From assembly GCF_000576305.1 (NCBI RefSeq), contig NZ_BAVZ01000010.1, positions 62,001 through 126,000 of the forward strand: DNA of 64,000 nucleotides. Direction: 5' to 3'. The stretch is from Paenibacillus pini JCM 16418. GTDB taxonomy: Bacteria > Bacillota > Bacilli > Paenibacillales > Paenibacillaceae. The notes beneath the pieces are model-generated. The model had not been told where the DNA came from, ran no database searches, and saw nothing but the letters and a program-made list of their open reading frames with translations. This document shows positions 25,409 to 33,980 of the stretch, in pieces (the first letter of the stretch is position 1; each line of letters begins with the position of its first letter). The position numbers and the translations under genes were made by a program.

Positions 25409-26530
25409 TTGAAAGAGAAGATCCTTATTATGGGCGGCGGCATTATTGGTTTATCCTGCGCTTTTGAATTGAAGAAACGTGGATTTCAGGTCACGTTGCT
25501 GGAGAAAGATCAATGCGGCGGTCAAGCTTCGGGAGCAGCAGCAGGTATGCTGGCGCCATATTCAGAGAATTTGGAGGGGCCAGATGAGTTCTTCCAGCTT
25601 TGTCTAGAGAGCCTGCAACTATATCCTGAGTGGCAGCAACAGGTGAAGCAGATTTCAGGTGAAACGTTTGAGTATACGAACTCAGGCAGTTTATATATCG
25701 CCTATCATGATGCGGATATGTTGGCGCTGGAGGGTAGACTTCTATGGCAACGGCAATTCGGTTCATCGGGCACCATCCTAGCGGGAGATAAATTATTCCG
25801 CATGGAACCGATGCTGTCACGGAATGTGCAGGCGGCGCTATATACGCCAGAAGAGAGCCATCTCTACGCACCGGATTATGTACATGCGCTTGAGATGGCG
25901 TGCCGAGTGATCGGAGTTGAGATCCATGAGCATTTGGAGCGGCTTACGGTTAAGGAATGGAAGCATGAAATCCTGATTCAGGCGGCGAATAAGCGGTATT
26001 TTAACGGAGACCGATTGGTTGTTTGTTCAGGGGCTTGGGCGCAGGAACTGGCGAATACCTTTAATATTGAGATTCCTGTGTATCCTATTCGCGGACAAAT
26101 TTGTGCATATCGGGCAGAGCATAAACCAGTTCAGCATATGGTGTTTAGTAGTCAGGGATACTTGGTCGGGAAAGAGAATTCTAACTTGGTATGCGGCGCT
26201 TCCGAGGACGTAGCCGGATTCGATACATCCGTGACGGATAAGGGGATTGAGCGGCTAAGAAAATGGAATAAGCAGGTGGTTCCTTTCCTAGCGGATCATG
26301 TTCCTTTTCATCGTTGGGCGGGGCTGCGGCCTTCTACACAGGATGGTCTGCCTTTGATTGGATCGATTCATGACTCGAAGCGCGTTATATTCGCTGCCGG
26401 GCATTATCGCAATGGTATTCTGCTCAGTCCGGTAACTGCGAAATATATAGCCGATTTAATAGAAGGCAAGAAGACAGCGGATGCTTATCAGGCTTTTTCA
26501 CCGGAACGGTTTGGTGTTCGGAACTGTTGA
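25409..26530 (+). CDS. thiO: Glycine oxidase ThiO
   Basis: About 373 residues. The FAD motif GGGIIG (near residues 8-13) is followed by LLEKDQCGGQASGAAAGMLAP. The C-terminal WAGLRPSTQDGLPLIG and GHYRNGILLSPVT are characteristic of ThiO. TTG 25409 is preferred because AGAGAGGG lies just upstream; the ATG at 25358 follows thiG by one base but would add an unlikely N-terminal tail. It oxidises glycine to the imine used by ThiG, the aerobic route. Confidence 0.9.
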   Translation: MKEKILIMGGGIIGLSCAFELKKRGFQVTLLEKDQCGGQASGAAAGMLAPYSENLEGPDEFFQLCLESLQLYPEWQQQVKQISGETFEYTNSGSLYIAYHDADMLALEGRLLWQRQFGSSGTILAGDKLFRMEPMLSRNVQAALYTPEESHLYAPDYVHALEMACRVIGVEIHEHLERLTVKEWKHEILIQAANKRYFNGDRLVVCSGAWAQELANTFNIEIPVYPIRGQICAYRAEHKPVQHMVFSSQGYLVGKENSNLVCGASEDVAGFDTSVTDKGIERLRKWNKQVVPFLADHVPFHRWAGLRPSTQDGLPLIGSIHDSKRVIFAAGHYRNGILLSPVTAKYIADLIEGKKTADAYQAFSPERFGVRNC

Positions 26531-26611
26531 GCTGGCGACGTAGAGATGGAGTGGAAACTCATGTGGGACTTGTGGTATGAATCGATGAGGTGATCAGAGA
26601 GGGGCGAAGCA

Positions 26612-27442
26612 ATGCAGCAAAAAGTGAATAAACCTATTGCCAAAGCACTGACCATTGCGGGTTCCGATAGTGGAGGGGGAGCAGGTATTCAAGCTGACCT
26701 GAAAACTTTTCAGGAGCTTGGTGTCTACGGCATGTCTGCCCTCACCGCGGTCACTGCCCAGAATACGCTTGGCGTACAAGCTGTATATCCGCTAAGTCCA
26801 GAAGCTGTCACCGCGCAGATTCATTCAGTTGGCAGCGATATCGGTGTGGATGCGGTGAAGACAGGTATGTTATTTAGTAGTGAAATTATACTCGCCGTAG
26901 CGGAAGCCATACGCGATTTTGGATGGTCGAAGCTGGTTGTGGACCCTGTGATGATCGCTAAAGGCGGGTCTGTATTGCTTCAGGAAGAGGCGATTCGCGC
27001 TTTGACGCAGAAGCTGTTACCACTTACTACAGTGGTAACTCCTAACATACCCGAAGCTGAGAAGCTTACGGGCATCGTGATACATCATATTGCTGATCGC
27101 CAAGAAGCCGCTAAACGGCTTGCTGATTTAGGTGCGAAATATGTCATCATTAAGGGAGGTCATGACTCCGGCACCGAGGCAATTGATCTGCTGTATGACG
27201 GGAGCCATTTTACCGAGATGGCAGGGAAGAGAGTGAATACGGAACATACGCATGGAACAGGATGCACATTCTCTGCGGTACTCACCGCTGGCCTTGCAGA
27301 GGGGATGATTATGGAGAACGCGATGAGTCGAGCGAAAGATTTCATTCAAGCTGCCATTGAGGATGGGATACAGATTGGTAGGGGGCATGGCCCTACGAAT
27401 CATTGGGCGTATGGGCGGGGATCTATGAAGGTAGTCACTTAA
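26612..27442 (+). CDS. thiD: Hydroxymethylpyrimidine/phosphomethylpyrimidine kinase ThiD
   Basis: 276 residues with ribokinase-fold signatures: LTIAGSDSGGGAGIQADLKTF at the N-terminus, DAVKTGMLFS, VVDPVMIAKGG, TPNIPEAE, and the anion-hole/catalytic stretch TEHTHGTGCTFSA. It phosphorylates HMP twice to HMP-PP, the ThiE substrate. It is the last gene of the operon. No clear terminator follows, but a 160-base gap precedes the next gene. Confidence 0.93.
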   Translation: MQQKVNKPIAKALTIAGSDSGGGAGIQADLKTFQELGVYGMSALTAVTAQNTLGVQAVYPLSPEAVTAQIHSVGSDIGVDAVKTGMLFSSEIILAVAEAIRDFGWSKLVVDPVMIAKGGSVLLQEEAIRALTQKLLPLTTVVTPNIPEAEKLTGIVIHHIADRQEAAKRLADLGAKYVIIKGGHDSGTEAIDLLYDGSHFTEMAGKRVNTEHTHGTGCTFSAVLTAGLAEGMIMENAMSRAKDFIQAAIEDGIQIGRGHGPTNHWAYGRGSMKVVT

Positions 27443-27605
27443 ATTATCCAACCCGTATACCTTATCCTTAATAGAAATCTACCTTGTCTATAATGTTAAT
27501 TTACTATACAGTTACAAAAAGACTTAATTTCCAATTAAAAGAAGAATTAAAACTTGAAAAGGTCATCAACTCTAACCTTAGAAACAGTACATATAGGAGG
27601 ATCTT

Positions 27606-28709
27606 ATGCTTGTCTTTGTGGAAGGGTTGCCTGGAGCTGGTAAATCAACGAATTCAGGGTTACTCTATCGTCAGTTCGAACGAAATGGCTTCAAAACTAG
27701 ATGGGTACATGAATTGGATCGCCCTCATCCGGTTTTGTTTTTCAATGAAGCATGTTTAACAATGGATGAGTATCAAAACTGGAAAAATCGGCATAATCTC
27801 GTTCATTCTTTTATGGATAACCTTGTGCAAATCCGTGAACAAACCGTTGGGATTGATTTGCTTGAGCTGTCATGGAATTACCAGAAGGACATATCTGAGA
27901 AGGCATTTATTGAACTTCAGGAGAAGGATGCTTGGAACTGCACGGTCGAAGAGTATATGGATATCGCATTAGAAAAATGGAGGGTATTCGCTAAAAAGGC
28001 TGCAGAGGAACCTGAACAAGTGGTCCTATTGGATAGTTGTATTTTTCAATATCAAATATTTACGTTTCAATTAGCTAACGCTCCGAAACATATGCTTGCT
28101 CACTTTACTGATGCCTTATGGGAAATCGTTATGCCACTTCAACCCAAATTGATTATGCTGTATCGTAATTCCGTCACGGATGCAATCGATCATCTTAGAC
28201 AGGTACGAGGCGAAGCTTTTTTTCAGCTAATTTGGAATAGGGACCGACATAGACCGTATTACATGCATCGCCCCGATCAAGTGGATTCGTATTTCGACTT
28301 TTTAGCAGATTATCATCTTTTAGCACAGGAACTTTATGAGAAGGCACCTTGTCCTAAGCTTTCGATTGACGTAACTTCTGGGGACTGGCCTATATATGAG
28401 CATCAGCTACTTTCGTTTTGTGGGCTGACGCCTATTCAGGATACTCCAACAACATTCGATGAGGGAGAGTTCTCCAATAGCCAGCTTGGACTTACGCTTA
28501 AAGTGGAGCGCATCGCTGACGAATATTTTATGATTGATCCGAGCGGTCATCCACATAAACTGCATCCACGTTCTTCTAAGGAGTTTTATATCCGTGACTT
28601 GCCAGTCATTCTAACTATGGACTCGGAGAATAAAATCATAATGGGTGGCTCGGATCTGATAAGCCGCTGGACGGAGACAGGTCTGATCTATCAGAGAAAA
28701 GATATTTAA
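27606..28709 (+). CDS. P-loop NTPase/kinase-like protein, function unknown
   Basis: 367 residues. The Walker A motif GLPGAGKST is at residues 7-15, right at the N-terminus, as in nucleoside/thymidylate-kinase-like P-loop proteins. LLDSCIFQYQIFTFQL may be the Walker-B-like strand and VRGEAFFQLIWNRDRHRPYY a lid or substrate region. The last 90 residues look like a separate beta domain (DEYFMIDPSGHPHKLHP). A consensus AGGAGG precedes the ATG. It stands alone between the thi operon and a terminator. The substrate cannot be inferred. Confidence 0.7.
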   Translation: MLVFVEGLPGAGKSTNSGLLYRQFERNGFKTRWVHELDRPHPVLFFNEACLTMDEYQNWKNRHNLVHSFMDNLVQIREQTVGIDLLELSWNYQKDISEKAFIELQEKDAWNCTVEEYMDIALEKWRVFAKKAAEEPEQVVLLDSCIFQYQIFTFQLANAPKHMLAHFTDALWEIVMPLQPKLIMLYRNSVTDAIDHLRQVRGEAFFQLIWNRDRHRPYYMHRPDQVDSYFDFLADYHLLAQELYEKAPCPKLSIDVTSGDWPIYEHQLLSFCGLTPIQDTPTTFDEGEFSNSQLGLTLKVERIADEYFMIDPSGHPHKLHPRSSKEFYIRDLPVILTMDSENKIIMGGSDLISRWTETGLIYQRKDI

Positions 28710-28766
28710 ATAGCCAGACTCTTAGCAATCTCAGTATATAACGAATTATTGAAATTAGAGTATTGT

Positions 28767-28803
28767 AAAAAGAGCCATCAGATGATTCATCTGAAGGCTC
28801 TTC
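28767..28803. terminator. Intrinsic terminator between convergent genes
   Basis: AAAAAGAGCC pairs with GGCTCTT, with an inner TCAGATGA/TCATCTGA extension. It serves the P-loop gene and probably the convergent Gly-rich gene. Confidence 0.75.
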
Positions 28804-28851
28804 TCAATCTATTCAAGCTACCGTGATTCAATCATAGTCAGTAGATAGGTA

Positions 28852-29966
28852 TTAATACGCTTTTTTGAATTTGCTAGCTTCCTTATCTTTTTCTTCTTTA
28901 TCCTTATCTTTGCCAATATTGATGCCTATGTGGCCATCATGGCTTCCTACATTCCCACCGATTTTGAAGCTTACACCTTGACCGCCGCCGACCTTGGCAT
29001 CGGCATGAGCACCAACGCCTTTTTCACCACCGATTTGAGCCCCTGTGTTGATATCAGCTAATTTACCGCCACCAACCTGAGCATTTAATTGAGCGCCTAA
29101 ACCTTTTTCACCACCCAGTGAGGCATCTGTATGAACACCCACACCGTGACCGCCGCCCAGATGGGCATTGGCGTTAACACCAAGACCATGCTCGCCACCT
29201 AGGTGGGCTCCAGTACTTAGTCCGGCGCCTTTGCCACCACCAAGCTGGCTGTTGAACTGAGCTCCGAGGCCATGAGTACCGCCAACCTGCGCTTCCGTAT
29301 TAAAGCCAACACCTTGCTTGATGCCCATATGGCCGTCAGCGTGGGCACCAAGGCCGTACTTACCGCCAACCTTACCGCCCGTGTCAAAATTCAAACCCTT
29401 CTTATCATTTAAATCTGCTTCTCCATGAGCGCCAAGACCGTATTTCTCGCCGCCAATATGCGTATCGGCATGGGTATTTAAACCATGTCCGTCGACATGT
29501 CCTCCAACATGAAAACCGACGCCATGCTCACCACCAACTTCTCCGCCTGTCTCCATATGGAATCCCTTCGGATTTTCATTCCCATTCGGAATCGCATTCT
29601 CATTCTCATGTTCTTCGGCTGCATTATTGAGTTTGATGCTGTACCCATTAGGAGTTGACTCGAGCCGGTTTGTTTCGAAATATTGAGGCTGTGTATCATA
29701 TGAATCATTAGCATATGGAGCATTTGGGTAAGGAGCACTAGAATAAGAAGTATGGGAGTAGTAAGGAACGGGAACGGGATATGCTGATGATTGACTACGC
29801 CATAAGAATGAACTGCCCGATAAGGTGACGGGTACCAATAAAAATAATGAGGACAAGGGTATTGAAAGGCGTATGGATACGTTGAACGTTGGTCGTAAGT
29901 AGAATAGTATGGATGAACAGGCTGCTGTTGATATTGGGATCCATACGGATATCCGTTCGTAGTCAT
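28852..29966 (-). pseudogene. Tyr/Pro-rich, Gly-rich repeat protein, frameshifted
   Basis: The ATG at 29966 has GGAGG nine bases upstream and opens a Tyr/Pro-rich stretch (TNGYPYGSQYQQQPVHPYY...HYFYWYPSPYR). The Tyr/Pro-rich character then continues in another frame (AYPVPVPYYSHTSYSSAPYP) after a one-base shift around 29775-29800, leading to about 15 Gly-rich 14-residue repeats and a Lys/Glu-rich tail (KDKDKEEKDKEASKFKKAY). One added base restores about 371 residues. No signal peptide is seen. Composition resembles spore coat or surface structural proteins; that role is a guess. Confidence 0.6.
28912..29541 (-). repeat. About 15 tandem 14-residue (42-bp) Gly-rich repeats
   Basis: Units follow x-(V/L/I)-G-G-(E/G)-(H/K)-G-(L/V)-G-x-x-x-x-A, for example HLGGEHGLGVNANA, HLGGGHGVGVHTDA and SLGGEKGLGAQLNA. 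GGE- and GGG-type units tend to alternate, which suggests a higher-order 28-residue period. The hydrophobic/Gly spacing is compatible with a beta-solenoid. Confidence 0.8.
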
Positions 29967-30040
29967 ATAGGGGAACCTCCAGAAATGAATTTGATGATAT
30001 AGCCTATTCACAAGGGGATATAATTGACACTTTTATAAAC

Positions 30041-30079
30041 TTGACTTGAATAACTGGTTGTAACTATAATAGTTACAAC
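30041..30079 (+). promoter_or_regulatory. Promoter with embedded Rrf2-family operator
   Basis: TTGACT (30041-30046) and TATAAT (30065-30070) are 18 bases apart. The -10 box forms the start of the 7-base spacer of a perfect palindrome GTTGTAAC-N7-GTTACAAC (30057-30079). A bound repressor would mask the -10 element, so autoregulation by the downstream Rrf2 gene is likely. Confidence 0.75.
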
Positions 30080-30094
30080 GAAAGGGTGTTACAT

Positions 30095-30532
30095 ATGAAG
30101 ATTAGCAGTCGCTTTTCCATAGCTGTACACATTATGTCTTTGCTTGCGATCTCGAAGACCGCTCATAGTACATCGGAATGGATTGCGGGAAGCGTTGGAA
30201 CAAATCCGGTGATTATTAGGAGAGTATTGGGGCAGCTTAAGAAAGCGGGATTTGTGAATGTTCGTGCAGGCAGTGGCGGTGCATTCCTGCTGAAGGAACT
30301 TAATGAAGTCAGCTTACTGGATGTTTACCGTGCTGTGGATGTGGTCGAAGAAGGAGAACTATTTCATATTCACGAGGAGCCAAATCCGGAATGTCCCGTA
30401 GGAGCTAACATTCAGATCGTCCTTGAGCTACTGTTAACTCGCGCGCAGGAAGCAATGGAGAAGGTTCTATCTGACATTACGCTGGAAGAACTCGTTACGG
30501 TTCTTGCAAAACAGATCAAAATGAAATCGTAA
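30095..30532 (+). CDS. Rrf2 family transcriptional regulator (YwnA-like)
   Basis: 145 residues. The winged helix is MKISSRFSIAVHIMSLLAI...TSEWIAGSVGTNPVIIRRVLGQLKKAGFV, then VRAGSGGAFLLKE. Only one Cys is present in the C-terminal part (NPECPVG), not the three-Cys iron-sulfur set of IscR, so it is of the YwnA/CymR-like cofactor-poor type. The ATG at 30095 has AAAGGG upstream. The same palindrome precedes this gene and the next, an NAD(P)-binding protein gene, as in the ywnA-ywnB arrangement. Confidence 0.88.
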   Translation: MKISSRFSIAVHIMSLLAISKTAHSTSEWIAGSVGTNPVIIRRVLGQLKKAGFVNVRAGSGGAFLLKELNEVSLLDVYRAVDVVEEGELFHIHEEPNPECPVGANIQIVLELLLTRAQEAMEKVLSDITLEELVTVLAKQIKMKS

Positions 30533-30545
30533 TTTTTTTGGAGTT

Positions 30546-30568
30546 GTTGTAACTGCTGAAGTTACAAC
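30546..30568 (+). promoter_or_regulatory. Second copy of the Rrf2 operator
   Basis: The perfect palindrome GTTGTAAC-N7-GTTACAAC recurs 14 bases after the regulator stop and about 60 bases before the oxidoreductase gene. The arms are identical to the upstream site and the 7-base spacer differs in sequence. Confidence 0.75.
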
Positions 30569-30627
30569 AAAAAGCACTGCGGCTTCGTAACTCCCCATTC
30601 AAACCATTTAACGGAGGTCATCATTTT

Positions 30628-31269
30628 ATGAAGATAGCAATTATTGGAGCAAGTGGTAAGGCAGGAAGTGAAATTCTTTCTGAAGCAGTGGCAAGAGGAC
30701 ATGAAGTAACCGCAATCGTACGTGACGCATCCAAAATTAACACAGATAACGTAGCAGTAATTGAAAAGGATTTATTTGATTTAAATTCGCAAGATGTTGC
30801 TGCTTTTGATGTTGTTGTAAATGCTTTTGGAGCACCACAGGGTCAAGAGCAACTGCATGTTGATGCGGGTAGAGTGCTGATCCAAGCTTTCGAGGGAGCG
30901 CCAAACACACGTCTCATTGTGGTGGGAGGTGCAGGAAGTCTGTTTGTGGATGAAGCTCAAACAATTCGTCTAATAGATACTCCTGAGTTCCCAGAAATTT
31001 ATAAAGCGACAGCATCGAGCCAAGGTAAGAATTTAGAGGAACTACAAAAGACATCAGGCATCCAGTGGACATTTGTTAGTCCTGCGGCCTTTTTTAATCC
31101 AGAAGGTAAACGGACGGGTACGTATCAGATTGGAAAAGATAATCTCTTGGTTAACTCTAAAGGAGAAAGCCATGTTAGTTATGCCGATTATGCAATAGCG
31201 ATCTTGGATGAGATCGAAACTCCGAAGCATGTGAAGTCTCGGTTCACACTGGTTTCAGAGTCTGAATAA
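30628..31269 (+). CDS. NAD(P)H-binding oxidoreductase (YwnB-like atypical SDR)
   Basis: 213 residues. The N-terminal NAD(P) motif GASGKAGSEI (G-x-x-G-x-x-G, residues 8-14) and AIVRDASKI fit the NmrA/atypical SDR family. LIVVGGAGSLFVDE and QWTFVSPAAFFNPEGKRTG are typical of YwnB-like proteins. AACGGAGG precedes the ATG. It is probably induced with the Rrf2 regulator, perhaps for redox or electrophile stress. A very strong terminator follows. Confidence 0.85.
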   Translation: MKIAIIGASGKAGSEILSEAVARGHEVTAIVRDASKINTDNVAVIEKDLFDLNSQDVAAFDVVVNAFGAPQGQEQLHVDAGRVLIQAFEGAPNTRLIVVGGAGSLFVDEAQTIRLIDTPEFPEIYKATASSQGKNLEELQKTSGIQWTFVSPAAFFNPEGKRTGTYQIGKDNLLVNSKGESHVSYADYAIAILDEIETPKHVKSRFTLVSESE

Positions 31270-31284
31270 CGCACGTGTAAAAAC

Positions 31285-31338
31285 AAAAAAAGGGGGGCCC
31301 AGAAGCCATTTACATGGCTTCTGGGCCCCCCTTTTTTT
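31285..31338. terminator. Very long perfect bidirectional terminator
   Basis: A 25-bp perfect inverted repeat (A7 G6 CCC AGAAGCCAT with 4-base loop TTAC) lies between convergent genes. A and T tracts on both sides make it functional in both directions. Confidence 0.9.
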
Positions 31339-31383
31339 CAGTGGTTTCTACCGAAACTTTACTCGAAACAACTTGTCCAATCT

Positions 31384-32018
31384 TTAGACTTCGCCCCAAG
31401 TGCGGTCGCCTGTTAGGAACTTCTCCGTCAAAATGGATAGTAACTGAATACCAACCTCATTTTGCCCGCCCTCCGGAATGATTAGATCCGCATATTTCTT
31501 AGAAGCTCTATAAACGCCTCGTGCATTGGCTTTACCGTATTTAAATATTGCTGACGAATAGACTGAATAGTCCGTCCGCGTTCTTCAATATCTCGAACGA
31601 CCCGGCGCAGAATGCGTACATCGGGATCGGTATCAACGAACACCTTAATGTCGAGTAGAGCACGAAGGTTCTCATCAGAAAGGACATGTAGTCCTTCTAG
31701 AATGACGATATTGCTAGGCTTCAGCTCAAGCGTCTCCACTTCAGAACGTGCATGAACAGTGAAATCATATACTGGAGCAAATGCAGTCTTTCCTTCTTTA
31801 AGAAGTGAGAGGTGCTCCGTTAACAGTCCGTTGTCGAAGGCAAACGGATGGTCATAGTTAATTAATTCTCGCTCAGCCATGCTGAGGCTCGAATGATCTT
31901 TATAGTAGCTGTCTTGAGATATGAAAGTCACTTTGCTCGATTCAAGACGTTCAATGACAGAGCGAGCCACAGTCGTTTTTCCAGAGCCGGTGCCGCCGGC
32001 GATACCAATAATGAGCAT
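31384..32018 (-). pseudogene. udk: Uridine kinase, frameshifted near the C-terminus
   Basis: The P-loop GGTGSGKTT (about residues 8-16), SQDSYYKDHSSL and YDHPFAFD are classic uridine kinase blocks. The enzyme makes UMP and CMP from uridine and cytidine. The raw frame ends early after EAFIELL at 31482. Adding one C near 31498-31503 gives EAFIEPSKKYADLIIPEGG, then QLLSILTEKFL, and ends at 31384, exactly 211 residues, the family length. A missing base in the sequence is more likely than a defective housekeeping gene. Confidence 0.88.
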
Positions 32019-32175
32019 GTTGATTTATAATCCTCCCTGGGATAATTCCCGTTGCAATTCCAGTATTGTAGCACAGAGTGCACATTTTTACACCTCGACG
32101 CGGGTAAAATTTCGTAGGTAAATTTCAAATTTCGACAATATGATGGATAAAGAGTCTGTACACTTTCATGGACTC

Positions 32176-33980
32176 TTATAATCGATAGGGAAGTGCTGGA
32201 AGTCGGATGGTAATTGTTGTTCCTTCGCCAAGTTCACTATGGATATAGATTCCATATTGTTCCCCAAAATATAAGCGAATACGCTCATTAACGTTAATAA
32301 GTCCAATATGGCTGTCCATATCTACATCAGAATGGTTAGAGATCCGTTGCTGTAGGTTGAGCAGCTGTTCATGGCTCACACCCGTCCCGTTATCACGAAT
32401 GGTAATGAGTAAAAGATTTTCAGAGAGGGTTGAAGAGACTTCAAGCAATCCCGCACCGACCTGACGTTCAAGTCCATGAATAATAGCGTTCTCAATGAGC
32501 GGTTGTAGTGAGAAGTGGACAACCTGTAAGGATTCCGTATCAGGTGCTAAATTCTCAACATATTGAATTTTATCGCCGAAACGCATTTGTTGTACTTTGA
32601 CGTATAGACGAATATGCTCAAGCTCCTGATGTAGCGGAATAATATCCTTGCTCATCTGTGTATGAATGCGGAAGAGTTGTCCTAATGTCCCAACCATTTC
32701 AGCAATTTCTCGATCTCCGCTCAGGATGGCCTTCATTTGAACGGATTCAAGCGTGTTTGCTAAGAAATGAGGATTGATCTGACTCTTGAGCGCGCCTAAA
32801 CGGGCTACCTTTTGCTGGACTATTGCCCTCGAAGAACGTTCGATATAGTTTTGCAATTCCTCCACCATTTTACGCAGTCCTTGATAAAGTACACCAAATT
32901 CATCACGCCGAGTACTTCCCAGATCAACATCGAAATTACCCATACCGACCTTCTCAACCTGTCTTTTCAGGAAAATAATCGGTTCTGTCACGCGTGAGCG
33001 CATGATAATCATGAAGAGAACCGCCATGCCAATGGAACCAACAGCAAGGGCAAGGATGATTGTACTAAGTAGGGCAGAATCCTTCGTCATTTCTTTCTCG
33101 TCCATATATTGAATGACTTTCCAACCGGAATAAGGGGAAGTGACAAAGTTCAAATAGGAGCTATGTGCTGCAAAAGTAGTGTTGAAGCTACCCGATTGCT
33201 CGTTCAGCACCTTGCTGAACACTTGTCTGTCCATTTGTAGTGGTTTGGATATGTCCAGATTATTTGAGGCGTATATGATTGCGCCCGTTTGATCTGTAAT
33301 GACAAAATTACGCTTCGTATTTTCCGACAAATTCAGAATTTCACTCAGTGAATCGAGCCTAATATCGACTAGCATGACGCCGAGCGGCTGCTTGCCACCC
33401 GTCTTATTAATGACGCGGGCAATGGAGATCACCTTCTCCGTGGAGTTCATTTTGTGAAAAGGAGTATGTGTGCCAAAGATAACGATTGCACCTTTTCTCT
33501 GGACGGTCTTCTTATACCATTCATCCTGTTCGAAATTTTCGTAATCGATATCTGCGCGATTGAAATTGGCGGAATAGAAGAGCTGATTACCAGAGTAGAT
33601 CTGTACGCTATTTACATTCTTAATGGTCATTTCAAGTGTAGCGATAAAATGCTGAATGACATTCTGATAGTTGAGCTTCTGATCTTCCTCTGGCTTGCTC
33701 ATCCACTTCTCAAGCGCATTCTGAAGCTGCCCATCCATATGAGCATAAAGGTACCCTTCTCAATACTTTGCAAATATTGATCAATATTAAACGACAAATT
33801 GTTCAGAATTAGATTGGAGCTATTCTTATATTCGGCTTTAACCGTCTGAAGCGATACATAATAAATGACCCCCGAAATTAGCATGAGCGGAATCGTAATG
33901 GTTAGAATCATGAGGGCAAAGATCTGGGTGTTTAAATGCCTCATGTAAAAGAGCTTGCGAAACTGTAGCGGTCTGATCAA
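32176..33980 (-). pseudogene. YesM-type sensor histidine kinase, frameshifted
   Basis: The frame from TTG 33980 (overlapping the regulator stop) gives a membrane helix (IFALMILTITIPLMLISGVIYY) and stops near 33699. The rest continues in another frame to 32176. Restoring one G in the GGG at about 33757-33762 joins SIEKG to YLYAHMDGQLQNALEKW, making about 601 residues. The intact part has a dCache/Cache-like sensor, a second helix near 33040, HAMP, the His-kinase region QINPHFLANTLESVQ (phospho-His) and the ATPase motif ITIRDNGTGVS. It pairs with the AraC-type regulator and probably senses a sugar for the adjacent ABC importer. Confidence 0.85.

Noticed and set aside
27484..27759. Open frame spanning the start of the P-loop gene
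   Set aside because: It lies in another frame over the well-supported gene at 27606 and lacks a ribosome-binding site.
28912..29541. CRISPR-like repeat array
   Set aside because: The 42-bp periodicity is coding (Gly-rich 14-residue units), imperfect, and has no unique spacers or cas genes.
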